A DNA stretch of 64,000 nt from Pedosphaera sp. (lineage in GTDB: Bacteria; Verrucomicrobiota; Verrucomicrobiia; Limisphaerales; Pedosphaeraceae). The position numbers were made by a program, and so were the translations under genes. The stretch lies in the NCBI GenBank assembly GCA_028293285.1, contig JAQGPC010000145.1, positions 23,172 through 87,171 on the forward strand. Direction: 5' to 3'. Positions 9,366 through 18,448 of the stretch are shown here, in pieces; position 1 is the stretch's first letter; each line of letters starts with the position of its first letter. The notes under the pieces are model-generated. The model was not told the origin of the DNA. It saw only the letters and a list, made by a program, of their open reading frames with translations, and did no database searches.

Positions 9366-12203
9366 ATGAAAATGAATTTATCACTAACCCGAAACTGGAT
9401 GCAACGCTGCGCCATCCGCGCCGCGCGATTTATGAAACCAAATTTAGATTACCGCCCGGCGCGTGTCAGTCACGTTCCGTTTGCCCGAGGCATGCTTCTG
9501 TGCGCGCTCTTGGCCCTCAACGTGAACACTTTCGCCGCCGAAAAGCTTTCCACGTGGCAGACGGATGTCAGCGGGATGTGGACGGATTCTTATCGCTGGT
9601 CCACCCCCGTCTACCCGGACAACTCCGGCACCAATCTTTATTCGGCCACGATTGATATGCCTAGTCGCACCGTGACGTTGGATCGCAACGTCACGCTGGA
9701 AAGCTTCAATCTCTCCCGCGGAGCTCTCGGCGGCTCGAATGCGCCTGCCGTAACGCTTAACCAGCAACTGCATCTTGGCGCAGCGCAACTCATCGGCAAC
9801 GGATTGCTATCGGCGAATGGCCTGTCGATCACGGGGGCCACCAAGGTCGTGCGCGGCTGGACCGTTGAAAATCGCGGCATCGGGAACTGGCTTGAGGGCG
9901 ACCTCCGGATTGGCGACGGTGCGAAGATTTTCAACAGTGCGACCGCCGGGCTTAACGCAAACTTCGACGGAACCATCGTCAACGATCTCGGCGGCACGGC
10001 GCTTTTTGAGAACGCGGGCATGTTTCGCAAATCCGCCGGGACGAATCAGACAAAAATCTACGTTCCGTTCCTCAATACCGGCGCACTGGAGGTGGATTCC
10101 GGCGCGCTGGCGTTTTACGGCAACAGCACCAATATCGGCGGGAAAATAGAGATGCTTCCCGGCGCATCCCTAATGTTTACCGGCCTGCGTCACACGATCG
10201 ATGCGAGTTCCAAAATTTACGGCCTGGGCGGCATCGTTTTTGATAACGGCACTGTGGATTTTAATGGCATCGCAGATGTCCAGGGGCCGATAACCTTGAG
10301 GATTGGCACAGTGAACCTTAATCCCGCCTGCACTGTGACGCAGTTCGGCTCGGCGCTGGTTTTTACGGGCAGTGGCACGCTCAACGTGAATAGTGGCGAA
10401 CCGATCTTTTGGAATTCGCTCACGATATCCAATGGCCTGATCGCTGGCAGTGATAGCCTGCACACCGGTAATGGTGGTTTTCAATGGAGGGGTGGCACGT
10501 TCATGGGTTCGGGACATCTCGATATCGACGGCAGCAGTGTTTTTGGCGGTGGAGCAAAAACATTGCGCGGCTGGGTAGTGGAGAACCACGGTGCGCTGCA
10601 ATGGAATAGCAGCGATATTTTCCAGGGCGAGGGCGCGCGATTTGTAAATCTCCCCGGTGGCAGTGTGCAAATGAGTTCCGACGGTGGCTGGCTGACCGGT
10701 TACAGCGGCGGTGCTTATTTCGATAATTTTGGCGCAGTCCAAAAATCCGGCGGCACGAATTCCACCATTGGCGTGCAATTTTACAATGAGGGACTGGTGG
10801 AAGTCGCCGCCGGCAATCTCCGTTTCGGCAACACGTTAACGAACAAAGGGGCATTGTCGGTCGCCAGCGGCGCGACGCTGGTCTTTGCGGCTTCAAGTAT
10901 TCAACTTACCGCGCTTGGATCGTTGGACGGTGACGGTTCCGTGTCTTTGGAAAACGGCACAGTCGTGAACTCCGGCAGCTTTCGCGCCGCTGCGGGCAGC
11001 ACGCTCAAGAGCGGCACGCTGCGTTTTATCAACGGAAACAGCCGCCCAAATCTCGGAGCGGCCCTCCGCTTCACCGGCACCGCCACGCTGGACGCCAGCA
11101 GTGGTTACACGCTCGGGGTTCCCACTCTGTTACAAACCAACGGAACCATCAGTGGGTCCGACACACTCGTGGTATCGAATCTATGGGTTTGTTCCAACGG
11201 CGACCTCGACGGCACCGGCAACCTTGAACTGCGCGGGCAATCTCTCGTCAATGGCGGGCCGCGCTGGACCGGTCGTCGCGTGGTGAATCGCGGTCAACTC
11301 GATTGGGCGGGCGGGGACATCGACGCGGGGCTGGGATTTGTATTTCACAATATGCAGGGTGCCTCGGTGTATGTGGACTCCGACCGGAACTTCACGACCA
11401 GCTACGGTGGTAACACGATGTTCTTGAATGAAGGCACCGTGCTGAAATACAGCAGCGGCACCAATCAATTCAACCTGCCGTTCGTCAATAATGGCCAGCT
11501 TTATATGAATGCCGGCCGGATACAATTCAACGGCGGTTTTAACCAGACCAATGGATTGCTCGCGCTCAACGGCACCGCCGTCGGTTCACCGAAAACACTC
11601 GTCAACTCCGTTGGAGCCATTGCCGGCAGCGGCGACATCTTCGCTTCGGTCTTCAACGCGGATACGCTGGCCGTCGGTTGGGGAAACCAAATCGGGCATT
11701 TGAATATTTCCGGCGTCTGCACCCAGGCGGTCACCGCCACGTTGCAGATCGAACTGGCCGCGACCAATCAATTCGATTCAGTCGCCATCACTGGCCAGGC
11801 GAACCTGAACGGCAAGCTTGAGATCGGTCTGCTCAACGGCTTCGTGCCTCCGGATGGCTCGTCGTTTCCCATCCTTACCAGTGCCACGTGCATCGGGCAA
11901 TTTTCACAAGTCACCGGGGCGGATTTGCCTGCTGGACGAAAACTAATTCCCGTTTATAACGCAACCGGCGTGACCTTGATTGTCACCAATGTCTTTCCGC
12001 CGCCGTTGCTTACCATCACGCGTCCCTCGGATACCAATGCCATTCAGGTGAGTTGGCCCGCCGGTTATGATAACTGGTCGTTGCAAAGTAGGACTGATCT
12101 CACAGGCACGAACTGGACAGATCTCCCTCCCACAGGAACCAATTTCGCCATCATTCCGACCACTACCCCAGTGCAGTTCTTCCGCCTGCGCCAGGGACAG
12201 TAA
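9366..12203 (+). CDS. Large secreted repetitive beta-rich protein
   Basis: Start taken at ATG 9366 (9372 and 9432 also possible), giving 945 residues. A long N-region with basic residues precedes a hydrophobic signal core (GMLLCALLALNVNTFAAE), so it is exported. The body is Gly/Asn/Ser/Thr-rich and low in cysteine, with at least three related blocks about 230 residues apart: each has RGWxVENxG, a segment about an empty or ornamented frame (GLNANFDG, GSVQMSSDG, ASVYVDSDR), an FxNxGxxxKxSGTNxT motif and an LEV-like ledge. This is the look of a parallel beta-helix resembling autotransporter-associated strand repeats, but there is no autotransporter barrel. The C-terminus (SLQSRTDLTGTNWTDL then QFFRLRQGQ) is a tail common on secreted Verrucomicrobiota proteins. 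Function unknown; adhesion or matrix is a guess. Confidence 0.8.
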   Translation: MKMNLSLTRNWMQRCAIRAARFMKPNLDYRPARVSHVPFARGMLLCALLALNVNTFAAEKLSTWQTDVSGMWTDSYRWSTPVYPDNSGTNLYSATIDMPSRTVTLDRNVTLESFNLSRGALGGSNAPAVTLNQQLHLGAAQLIGNGLLSANGLSITGATKVVRGWTVENRGIGNWLEGDLRIGDGAKIFNSATAGLNANFDGTIVNDLGGTALFENAGMFRKSAGTNQTKIYVPFLNTGALEVDSGALAFYGNSTNIGGKIEMLPGASLMFTGLRHTIDASSKIYGLGGIVFDNGTVDFNGIADVQGPITLRIGTVNLNPACTVTQFGSALVFTGSGTLNVNSGEPIFWNSLTISNGLIAGSDSLHTGNGGFQWRGGTFMGSGHLDIDGSSVFGGGAKTLRGWVVENHGALQWNSSDIFQGEGARFVNLPGGSVQMSSDGGWLTGYSGGAYFDNFGAVQKSGGTNSTIGVQFYNEGLVEVAAGNLRFGNTLTNKGALSVASGATLVFAASSIQLTALGSLDGDGSVSLENGTVVNSGSFRAAAGSTLKSGTLRFINGNSRPNLGAALRFTGTATLDASSGYTLGVPTLLQTNGTISGSDTLVVSNLWVCSNGDLDGTGNLELRGQSLVNGGPRWTGRRVVNRGQLDWAGGDIDAGLGFVFHNMQGASVYVDSDRNFTTSYGGNTMFLNEGTVLKYSSGTNQFNLPFVNNGQLYMNAGRIQFNGGFNQTNGLLALNGTAVGSPKTLVNSVGAIAGSGDIFASVFNADTLAVGWGNQIGHLNISGVCTQAVTATLQIELAATNQFDSVAITGQANLNGKLEIGLLNGFVPPDGSSFPILTSATCIGQFSQVTGADLPAGRKLIPVYNATGVTLIVTNVFPPPLLTITRPSDTNAIQVSWPAGYDNWSLQSRTDLTGTNWTDLPPTGTNFAIIPTTTPVQFFRLRQGQ

Positions 12204-12272
12204 ACTTGAACCACGAAACCTCAGCATATCGAAAATCACTCAGCACTTAATAATCAAACCTCCAATCAACTT

Positions 12273-12839
12273 ATGAAAACAGCCAAACTCACGTTGCTCG
12301 CCGTCGTCTGTATCGCCCCTGTAATCCTGGTAGCTGCCGTCGGCAAGAAAGAAAAAAAGACCACACCCGATGCGGTTGCGCGTGGCAAATATCTGGTCAA
12401 CTTTGGCGGCTGCAATGATTGCCATACGCCGCTTAAAATGACCGGCAAAGGCCCGGTGCCGGACCTCTCGCGCCTGCTCTGCGGTCATCCTGAAGATACC
12501 AAACTTCCGCCGCCCGATCTCAAGCCCGGCCCGTGGTTCGCCGCCACCGCTGGCATGACCGCGTGGGCCGGGCCTTGGGGAATCAGCTATGCCCCCAATC
12601 TCACGCCCGATAAAAATACTGGTCTGGGCATTTGGACGGAGGAAATGTTTATCAAGACCATGCGCACCGGTCGCCACATGGGCAGTGGCCGCGAAATCCT
12701 TCCGCCCATGCCATGGCAATCCGTTGCCTCACTCACCGATGGTGACATCAAAGCCATCTTTGCCTACCTGCAGACCGTTCCCGCCATCACCAACCATGTC
12801 CCCCGGCCGGTTAATCCCAAGGGCGAAACGTTCGAGTAA
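12273..12839 (+). CDS. Exported mono-haem cytochrome c
   Basis: A 188-residue protein with a hydrophobic N-terminus (LTLLAVVCIAPVILVAAV) for export and a single haem-attachment motif CNDCH (about residues 49-53). A likely distal methionine is in ILPPMPWQSV near residue 148, and the C-terminal segment LTDGDIKAIFAYLQTVPAI is the usual last helix of class I cytochromes c. Two further cysteines do not form CxxCH. It has the pattern of small periplasmic cytochromes accompanying dehydrogenases, yet no dehydrogenase is adjacent. It starts 69 bases after the large secreted protein on the same strand and may be cotranscribed with it. Confidence 0.88.
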   Translation: MKTAKLTLLAVVCIAPVILVAAVGKKEKKTTPDAVARGKYLVNFGGCNDCHTPLKMTGKGPVPDLSRLLCGHPEDTKLPPPDLKPGPWFAATAGMTAWAGPWGISYAPNLTPDKNTGLGIWTEEMFIKTMRTGRHMGSGREILPPMPWQSVASLTDGDIKAIFAYLQTVPAITNHVPRPVNPKGETFE

Positions 12840-13484
12840 CCAGCCGCAGCGGCGTCTCCGCAGAGCCCGAAAACATTCAGCCAACGGCACTCTGCGGAGA
12901 CGCATGTCTGTCTCACAAACCAATCAATCTTTCCGGCGGTCAATCGTGTTCCAAAGCATTAGTGCAAGCCGCGGTGCATGGCCAAGCAAAAATGCACAGG
13001 CGAAATCCAAAAGCAACAATCCGCCGAACATAGGCAAGCCCCACTCGCCAAGTCAATTTCTGAAAAGTCCAATCAAGGGAAAACCGACAAAACCTGAACC
13101 AATGAGGAAATATCGAATCTTGTGCTCACCAAATGCCATAAATTGATATAAAGTGTCCGAAATTGGCCTAACAGATAATAGATGCGCTTTGTGCAGCCTG
13201 TCCTTTTTCATAAATTAACCTTAAGCTCAAGCCCATAATCATTGGCTGGAATTAAACTGCTTAGGTGATGCCACCACAATCCCTTTTGCTAAGACCGCAT
13301 CGAAAACCATATCCACGCCGCTGTGCGGCCCTGTTATTCCAGGTTTTGTTGCAGTTTTGTCACCCTACCGTTGCATAAATGACAACATCTTCATTCGCCA
13401 TTCATTGTCCGTTCATGCAAGATTGTTAAGTTAGCCAAGCGGGAAGTGATTCCGCATTAAACGAACGAAAGTGAAGTAACCTTT
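12840..13484. other. 645-base stretch without a convincing gene
   Basis: Apart from the inverted repeat at its left end, this region holds no standard gene. On the minus strand 12924-13139 there is a 72-codon frame with one internal TGA (13053-13055) whose two parts are both hydrophobic; it is either chance, a decayed small membrane protein or a UGA-readthrough product. The rightmost 250 bases are AT-rich and presumably hold the promoter of the PEP mutase-like gene; I could not fix -35/-10 boxes with confidence. Confidence 0.5.
12852..12903. repeat. 14-bp perfect inverted repeat after the cytochrome gene
   Basis: GCGTCTCCGCAGAG (12852-12865) is exactly repeated in inverse at 12890-12903 with a 24-base spacer. 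It begins 12 bases after the cytochrome stop. No T tract follows, so it is a hairpin or transcript-stabilising structure rather than a clear intrinsic terminator. Confidence 0.7.
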
Positions 13485-14507
13485 ATGCAAACAGCGAAGT
13501 TGGACAGTAACAAGCCAGTGACCACGAACGGCCATTCAAAGCCTCATCCTGAACCCGACCATGCCACCCGCCTTTTCAACGGTCAGTTCCAAGTGGGCGT
13601 TGGATTGTATGATGGCGTCTCGGCTTTGCTCGCTGCGAAGCATCATTTTGACTTCGTATGGGTCAGCAGTTTCTGCTGCTCCGCCGCTGCTGGCTTGCCC
13701 GATGTCGGCATCATTGGACCCGAAGACATCCTGAACCTCGTTCATCTCTCCCGTCGATTGGTGGATTTGCCCATCATCGTGGATCTTGATTCCGGCTACG
13801 GCGATCCCGTGAAGGTGTTCCATGTCATTGAGGCCATGGCGCGGGCCGGTGTGTCCGCAGTATGCATTGAAGACAATCCGACCTCCAAGCGTTGTAGTCT
13901 TTATGGCGGCTATGATCGCGCTTTAGCTTCCATTGACGAACACGTCGCCCGTCTGCGTGCCGCGCGCATTGCCATCAAAGAAGCTCGCTCCAACTGCCGT
14001 ATCATCGCCCGCACCGAGGCATTGGTGGCTGGTATGGGCATGGCCGAAGCGCTCAAGCGGGCCACGGCCTACGCGGATAACGGAGCGGACGCAGTATTTG
14101 CCCAATCGCTGGATGCAACCGGAAACGAAATCCTGACATTCGGCCGTAAATGGGGTCGCCGCACTCCCTATATTATTGCTCCCACGAAGCTTCCCAAGAT
14201 CACCAAGAAGGAATTCGCCGAAGCCGGGGTTTCGCACACCATTTTTGCAAACCAAGGTCTGCGAGCCGCACACAAAGCCATCGACCTAACCTTCCGCACA
14301 CTGGCCGAAGCCACATCGGCCCAGTCAGTGGAGCCGGATATTTCCACCGTTGCCGAGGTTGCCACACTCGTAGGAGCGCAGGAAGTGGTGGAACTCGAAA
14401 CGTTGCTGGCGAATGCTCCCGTGACGCCGGTCTCAACCAAATCTCTGGTCAAGTCCTCCCGCAAGCTTGCCGCCAACGGTCAGGCGAGGCGGGCCAGTAA
14501 AAGATAA
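13485..14507 (+). CDS. PEP mutase / isocitrate lyase superfamily enzyme
   Basis: A 340-residue TIM-barrel protein of the PEP mutase/isocitrate lyase superfamily, which makes or breaks C-C or P-C bonds next to a 2-oxo acid using Mg. Metal-site acids are seen in DLDSGYGD (D100, D102) and IED (E129, D130). The active-site loop reads EDNPTSKRCSL (129-139). PEP mutases carry EDK-x5-NS at this place, and methylisocitrate-lyase-type enzymes carry KRCGH; this protein has the lyase catalytic cysteine (C137) but not the following GH, and neither the K nor the N of mutases. The N-terminal part (WVSSFCCSAAAGLPD) looks mutase-like. About 55 extra residues at the C-terminus, ending in a basic tail, are unusual. 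It precedes an aminotransferase/ATP-grasp/MFS operon. No phosphonopyruvate decarboxylase is present, so true phosphonate chemistry is not proven. Confidence 0.85.
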   Translation: MQTAKLDSNKPVTTNGHSKPHPEPDHATRLFNGQFQVGVGLYDGVSALLAAKHHFDFVWVSSFCCSAAAGLPDVGIIGPEDILNLVHLSRRLVDLPIIVDLDSGYGDPVKVFHVIEAMARAGVSAVCIEDNPTSKRCSLYGGYDRALASIDEHVARLRAARIAIKEARSNCRIIARTEALVAGMGMAEALKRATAYADNGADAVFAQSLDATGNEILTFGRKWGRRTPYIIAPTKLPKITKKEFAEAGVSHTIFANQGLRAAHKAIDLTFRTLAEATSAQSVEPDISTVAEVATLVGAQEVVELETLLANAPVTPVSTKSLVKSSRKLAANGQARRASKR

Positions 14508-14585
14508 TCTACGCTTAGGTGCGAACAGCTATCGGGCTTGGACTCTTGACATCCGATGCGAAGCATAGCCATTTTTAATCATGCC

Positions 14586-14626
14586 ATCACGCCCTGCGGT
14601 TACTTGCCGTCGGGCGTGATTTTGTT
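14586..14626 (+). terminator. Intrinsic terminator-like hairpin after the PEP mutase-like gene
   Basis: ATCACGCCC (14586-14594) and GGGCGTGAT (14612-14620) form a 9-bp stem with a 17-base loop, followed directly by TTTGTTAATA. It separates the PEP mutase-like gene from the aminotransferase operon, which may therefore have its own promoter in 14621-14691 or be expressed by partial readthrough. Confidence 0.65.
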
Positions 14627-14691
14627 AATAGAAACCGGGTTTGTCCCAAGCGCGCCTGGAAAGCAAATTTCAGACATTAAAAGAACTAATT

Positions 14692-15882
14692 ATGTTAGCT
14701 GAACGGATGAAAAACTTTTCCGGATCGCAGACTTCGGGCATGCGCAACCGCGCCCGCAAACTGCGTGCCGAAGGAATCCACGTGGTCAACTTCGCCGCCG
14801 GCGAACTGGACCAGGACACAAGTTCGAGCATTAAAGCGGCAGCCCGGAAAGCAATCGACTCTGGTCGCACGCAATATACGGATACCTTGGGGATTGCTGA
14901 ATTGCGTGAGCGAGTGGCCCAAAAGGTTTCGCAAAAGACAGGCATAATTTACGCAGCGGACGAAGTGGGCTTTACCGCCGGAGCCAAACAAGCATTGTTC
15001 AACGCGAACTTTGTGCTTTTTCAACCGGGTGATGAAGTCATCATTCCCTCCCCGTATTGGGTGACGCTGCCGGAACAAGTGCGCCTGGCCGGTGCGACTC
15101 CCATCGCTCTGCCCACAGGCCAAAATGGTTTTCAAATCAACATTGACGAACTCACGCGGATCATTACTCCCAAGACTCGTGGGATTATCCTTAACACCCC
15201 GCACAATCCGACCGGCGTGGTTTATCCTGCGGATACTCTGGAAAAAATTGCCCACCTTGCATTGAAACATGACCTCGTCTGCATCTTCGATGAATGTTAC
15301 GACGAACTGGTGTATGCCCCGGCGGCGCATCACAACATCGTGAAGCTGGTTCCCGAGATGAAAGCCCGGACCATTCTTGTTGGGTCACTGTCGAAATCTT
15401 ATTGCATGGCTGGATGGCGGGCTGGTTTTCTGGCTGGGCCGCAGAAAGTCATCAAAGCCATTGCCAATCTTCAAAGTCATATCGCGTCGAATCCCTGCAA
15501 CATTGTCCAATACGCCGCCTTGGCTGCTTTTGAATCGGAGAATGATGCCTTTGTCGCGGGAAACCGAAAACAATTAACCATCCAACGCACCACCGCGCTG
15601 CAACTGATTGACAAAATTCCTGGTCTTCCTTGTGTTGTTCCCGACGGAGCATTTTATCTCTTCCCTGATGTCAGCTCGCTGTTCAACAAATCATTTAAAG
15701 ATCAGCGCGTGGAGAATGTGGATCGTCTGGCTGAAATGCTGCTGGAACACGCCCATATTGCCATCGTGCCGGGATCTGCTTTTGGTGCGGACAATCACAT
15801 TCGCATTTCCTACGCCATACCGAATGAAGAGATTGTTGCAGGTTTGACCCGGCTGGGACAATTTGTTCAGTCGCTGTCATGA
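14692..15882 (+). CDS. PLP-dependent aminotransferase, aspartate aminotransferase Ib-like
   Basis: A 396-residue fold-type I aminotransferase. The PLP lysine is K235 in SLSKSYCMAGWRAGF; NTPHNPTGVV (the pyridoxal-phosphate Asn/Pro loop), IFDECYDELVY (the Asp pairing with the pyridinium) and the terminal IRISYA arginine for the substrate carboxylate are all present. ATG 14692 is preferred over the TTG at 14641 because AAAAGAA lies just upstream and homologues start near the AxRMKNFSGS segment. Its stop overlaps the ATP-grasp start in ATGA, so the two are coupled. By sequence the donor/acceptor pair is probably glutamate or aspartate with a 2-oxo acid, and in this context it could aminate the product of the neighbouring enzyme; that is inference. 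Confidence 0.9.
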   Translation: MLAERMKNFSGSQTSGMRNRARKLRAEGIHVVNFAAGELDQDTSSSIKAAARKAIDSGRTQYTDTLGIAELRERVAQKVSQKTGIIYAADEVGFTAGAKQALFNANFVLFQPGDEVIIPSPYWVTLPEQVRLAGATPIALPTGQNGFQINIDELTRIITPKTRGIILNTPHNPTGVVYPADTLEKIAHLALKHDLVCIFDECYDELVYAPAAHHNIVKLVPEMKARTILVGSLSKSYCMAGWRAGFLAGPQKVIKAIANLQSHIASNPCNIVQYAALAAFESENDAFVAGNRKQLTIQRTTALQLIDKIPGLPCVVPDGAFYLFPDVSSLFNKSFKDQRVENVDRLAEMLLEHAHIAIVPGSAFGADNHIRISYAIPNEEIVAGLTRLGQFVQSLS

Positions 15883-17156
15883 ATTTGGAATCGCAAACTG
15901 CAAACCCATCGGTGTCAAAACCGGGCATGGTTCTATTTCTCGGCATGGTGCGGCGCGGCGAGTTTGAAACTCTGCAAGAGCGCGGCCTGCCACTCGGTGT
16001 CCTCGTGGATACGAATAGCAAGGCGCGACTGGGCGATGTCTCCAAATTCGTATTTGTAGAGCGATTCGATTTCTCGCGACCACTGCCGGAATTGATTGAA
16101 GCCGTGCGCAGCATTCAGAAACGTTTCGGCATTGCTTGTCTCTTTAACGTTGTGGAGTTTTACGTCGCGCAGACCGCTGACGTAGCCGCTGCGCTTGGGC
16201 TTCCAGGGATTTCACCCGCATCGGCACGGCTCTGCCTCGACAAGAACGTCATGCGCCAGCGTTTTGAAAAGCGGATCGGACCCGGCGCTTCCGCGCGCTT
16301 CCATGTAGTGAATTCCGAGGCGGATTTGCTGCAATTCGCGAACCAGCTCGGCTACCCTTGTTTTCTGCAACCCACCAACGTGTCTGCGAGCATGTGGGCG
16401 ACACGCAATACTAATGCGGAAATGCTGCTCAACAACTACCGTACGATGCTGAGTGAGGTTCCTCCGTATTACGAACGCCTTGGCAAAAAAGGTACGAGTC
16501 TCACGGTAGTGCTGGCGGAATACATGGAAGGGAGCAACATTTCCATTGATTGTCTGATGGATAAGGCTGGCCGTGTTTACACTACTCCGGCGGTTGAGGT
16601 GTTGACTGGCAAAGATGTTGGCATTGACGACTTCCATCATTTTGCGCGGTTGCTGCCGCCGCGTCTCAGTGCCAAGGAAAAAGAGGAGTTGAATCAGTTG
16701 GCAATCGCAGGCGTACAAGCATTGGACATGACCACGAGCGCAGCGCATGTCGAATTCATCGGTTCGCGGCTGGGCGAGATCGCGGCCCGGCCGGGCGGCA
16801 ACCGGCCACGCATTCTCGAAATGGCTTACGGCATCGATATGCTGTACGCCTATTACCAAATTCTCCGTGGAGAAGTTCCTGACCTGAGCGGAAACCGCAA
16901 TTTGGCGGCAGCCGTCGTTACACCGTTCGCCCCTAAAAACGGCACCTTGCGCTCCATCCGCCACGTCGAACGGCTGCCCAAACTTCCCGGTTATCTTTAT
17001 CATGAAGTCCGGGCTCAGGCCGGACAACAGGTTGGCCTGGCGAAGGGTGGCTTTCGCGCAGGACTTTACGTCGAGCTTCTGTCCGAAAATGCCGATGAGG
17101 TCCGCCGTAGCGTGGATGAAATCGCTTCATGGACCGATTTGTACGAGGTGGAATGA
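15879..17156 (+). CDS. ATP-grasp carboxylate-amine ligase
   Basis: A 425-residue ATP-grasp protein that would join a carboxylate to an amine through an acyl phosphate. The N-terminal 110 residues are the pre-ATP-grasp fold, LCLDKNVMRQRF (about 112-123) starts the ATP-grasp region, the glycine-rich loop is not perfectly conserved, and the metal/ATP site is in the E-F-I-G-S-R-L-G-E-I-A-A-R-P-G-G stretch near 288-303, followed by the NRPRILEMAYGID segment usual in amino-acid ligases of the BacD/DdaF kind. The upstream gene overlaps by four bases, and the transporter starts one base after its stop. The substrates cannot be read; dipeptide or amino-acid conjugate synthesis is the likeliest class, purine-type ligation less so. 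Confidence 0.82.
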   Translation: MNLESQTANPSVSKPGMVLFLGMVRRGEFETLQERGLPLGVLVDTNSKARLGDVSKFVFVERFDFSRPLPELIEAVRSIQKRFGIACLFNVVEFYVAQTADVAAALGLPGISPASARLCLDKNVMRQRFEKRIGPGASARFHVVNSEADLLQFANQLGYPCFLQPTNVSASMWATRNTNAEMLLNNYRTMLSEVPPYYERLGKKGTSLTVVLAEYMEGSNISIDCLMDKAGRVYTTPAVEVLTGKDVGIDDFHHFARLLPPRLSAKEKEELNQLAIAGVQALDMTTSAAHVEFIGSRLGEIAARPGGNRPRILEMAYGIDMLYAYYQILRGEVPDLSGNRNLAAAVVTPFAPKNGTLRSIRHVERLPKLPGYLYHEVRAQAGQQVGLAKGGFRAGLYVELLSENADEVRRSVDEIASWTDLYEVE

Positions 17157-17157
17157 A

Positions 17158-18447
17158 ATGCGTTCACGCCCGGAATCAACGATGGCGATCTGGCTGGTCT
17201 GCTTTGGAATCGGCATTTTGTTCCTGGCGCGCGGTGCGTTCCAGCCCTACATCTTTCCCCTGTTTGAACACCTGGGCGGATTGACGTATGCGCAGATTGC
17301 CTTGCTGCTCAATGGCTACGTGCTCGCGCAATCCCTCTGTGCGCCGGTTGCGGGCTGGTTCACCGACCGGACATCGGTCCGGACTGCGCTGGCAACGAGC
17401 ATCGTGTTTGGATTGTCCAGTTTCGTCCTCATCTCCACCAGCCCGGGGTTTCTGATATCGGCCATTGCCGTCTTTGTCGCGGGCCTGGCATTTGTTCTTG
17501 GGAAAATCTCACTCAATACCATCCTCGTGCTGCATTCCAGCGCGGACACGCTGCGTCGTTCCGTCGCAAAGCGCGCCACGTTGTTGAATCTCGGTTCATT
17601 TTTCGGCAACAGCATTGCCTATCAGATGACCACCCGCATCGGTTACGGAGCGCATGCCATCCTGCTCGGCATTTTATATTTGCCTCTGGCAATTGGTCTT
17701 GCCGCTCCTCCGGCTCCATCGGTCTCTCCATCCAAAAAAACCTGGGGAATGGACAACGTAAAAACTTTGTGCCGTAACAAAGTTTTTTTAGCAGACAGCC
17801 TGCGACGCTTTGCGATGGTGTTGCCTTACGGTTGCTGGGGAACCATCATCCCCAAATACGTAATCGACCAATATCATTCAAACAAACCGGTATGGATCGT
17901 CTCGCTAACGAGCGTGTGTACCACCATTATCGGCGCACATTTTTTGGCGGTATATCTTTCCACCAAATTATATCGCCGGGGCTTCAAGTGGGAATGGTGG
18001 TCAATGACCTCGGTCATGTTTTATTGCACGGGACTGATCCTGCTGATGTTCGCCAATAATCCAGTAATGCTCCCATTGGCCATCGTCGTTTTCATTTGTG
18101 GGGAAGTTTTGATGACACCGTGTTTCGATGAGACTGCGAAGAAACATAGCAGCGATGCGGGCATGGCCACCTGTCTGGGATTGCTGCACCTCGTGGACGG
18201 CTTAGGCCGGATGTTGGGAGCGGCATTCGCGCTGGCAGTTTATGGCGGGATGCGGCATTCATCATATAACGGATTTTATTGGCCGATCGTGGTTGGCGTC
18301 TTTCTATGTGTTACCATCGGGCTGCACATGGTGGCGCACGCATTGGCACGCGGCCAAAATGGAGTTGCCGCGAACAAGGGCCGCATGGAAACTGCGCTGG
18401 AACAGCAACCGGCGGGCGTCCCGGATGGACCCGAGCTTGAGCCTTAA
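17158..18447 (+). CDS. Major facilitator superfamily transporter
   Basis: A 429-residue membrane protein with about 12 predicted helices. The loop between helices 2 and 3 reads GWFTDRTSVRTALAT, matching the MFS motif GxxxDRxxxR; a long central loop around residues 180-200 (PPAPSVSPSKK) splits the two halves. ATG 17158 is chosen, one base after the ATP-grasp stop, rather than the longer frame from 17002 that lies inside that gene. In the context of the ligase and aminotransferase it is probably an exporter of the product, as BacE is for bacilysin; import cannot be excluded. The last 35 residues are a polar cytoplasmic tail. Confidence 0.88.
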   Translation: MRSRPESTMAIWLVCFGIGILFLARGAFQPYIFPLFEHLGGLTYAQIALLLNGYVLAQSLCAPVAGWFTDRTSVRTALATSIVFGLSSFVLISTSPGFLISAIAVFVAGLAFVLGKISLNTILVLHSSADTLRRSVAKRATLLNLGSFFGNSIAYQMTTRIGYGAHAILLGILYLPLAIGLAAPPAPSVSPSKKTWGMDNVKTLCRNKVFLADSLRRFAMVLPYGCWGTIIPKYVIDQYHSNKPVWIVSLTSVCTTIIGAHFLAVYLSTKLYRRGFKWEWWSMTSVMFYCTGLILLMFANNPVMLPLAIVVFICGEVLMTPCFDETAKKHSSDAGMATCLGLLHLVDGLGRMLGAAFALAVYGGMRHSSYNGFYWPIVVGVFLCVTIGLHMVAHALARGQNGVAANKGRMETALEQQPAGVPDGPELEP

Positions 18448-18448
18448 C

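Noticed and set aside
10170..10778. 202-codon minus-strand frame opposite the secreted protein
   Set aside because: Composition is that of an antisense shadow of a Gly/Asn-rich gene, without any domain pattern or start signal.
12589..13146. 185-codon plus-strand frame running from the cytochrome gene into the gap
   Set aside because: Overlaps the cytochrome c in another frame, is rich in Pro/Ser/Arg as shadows are, and shows no motif.
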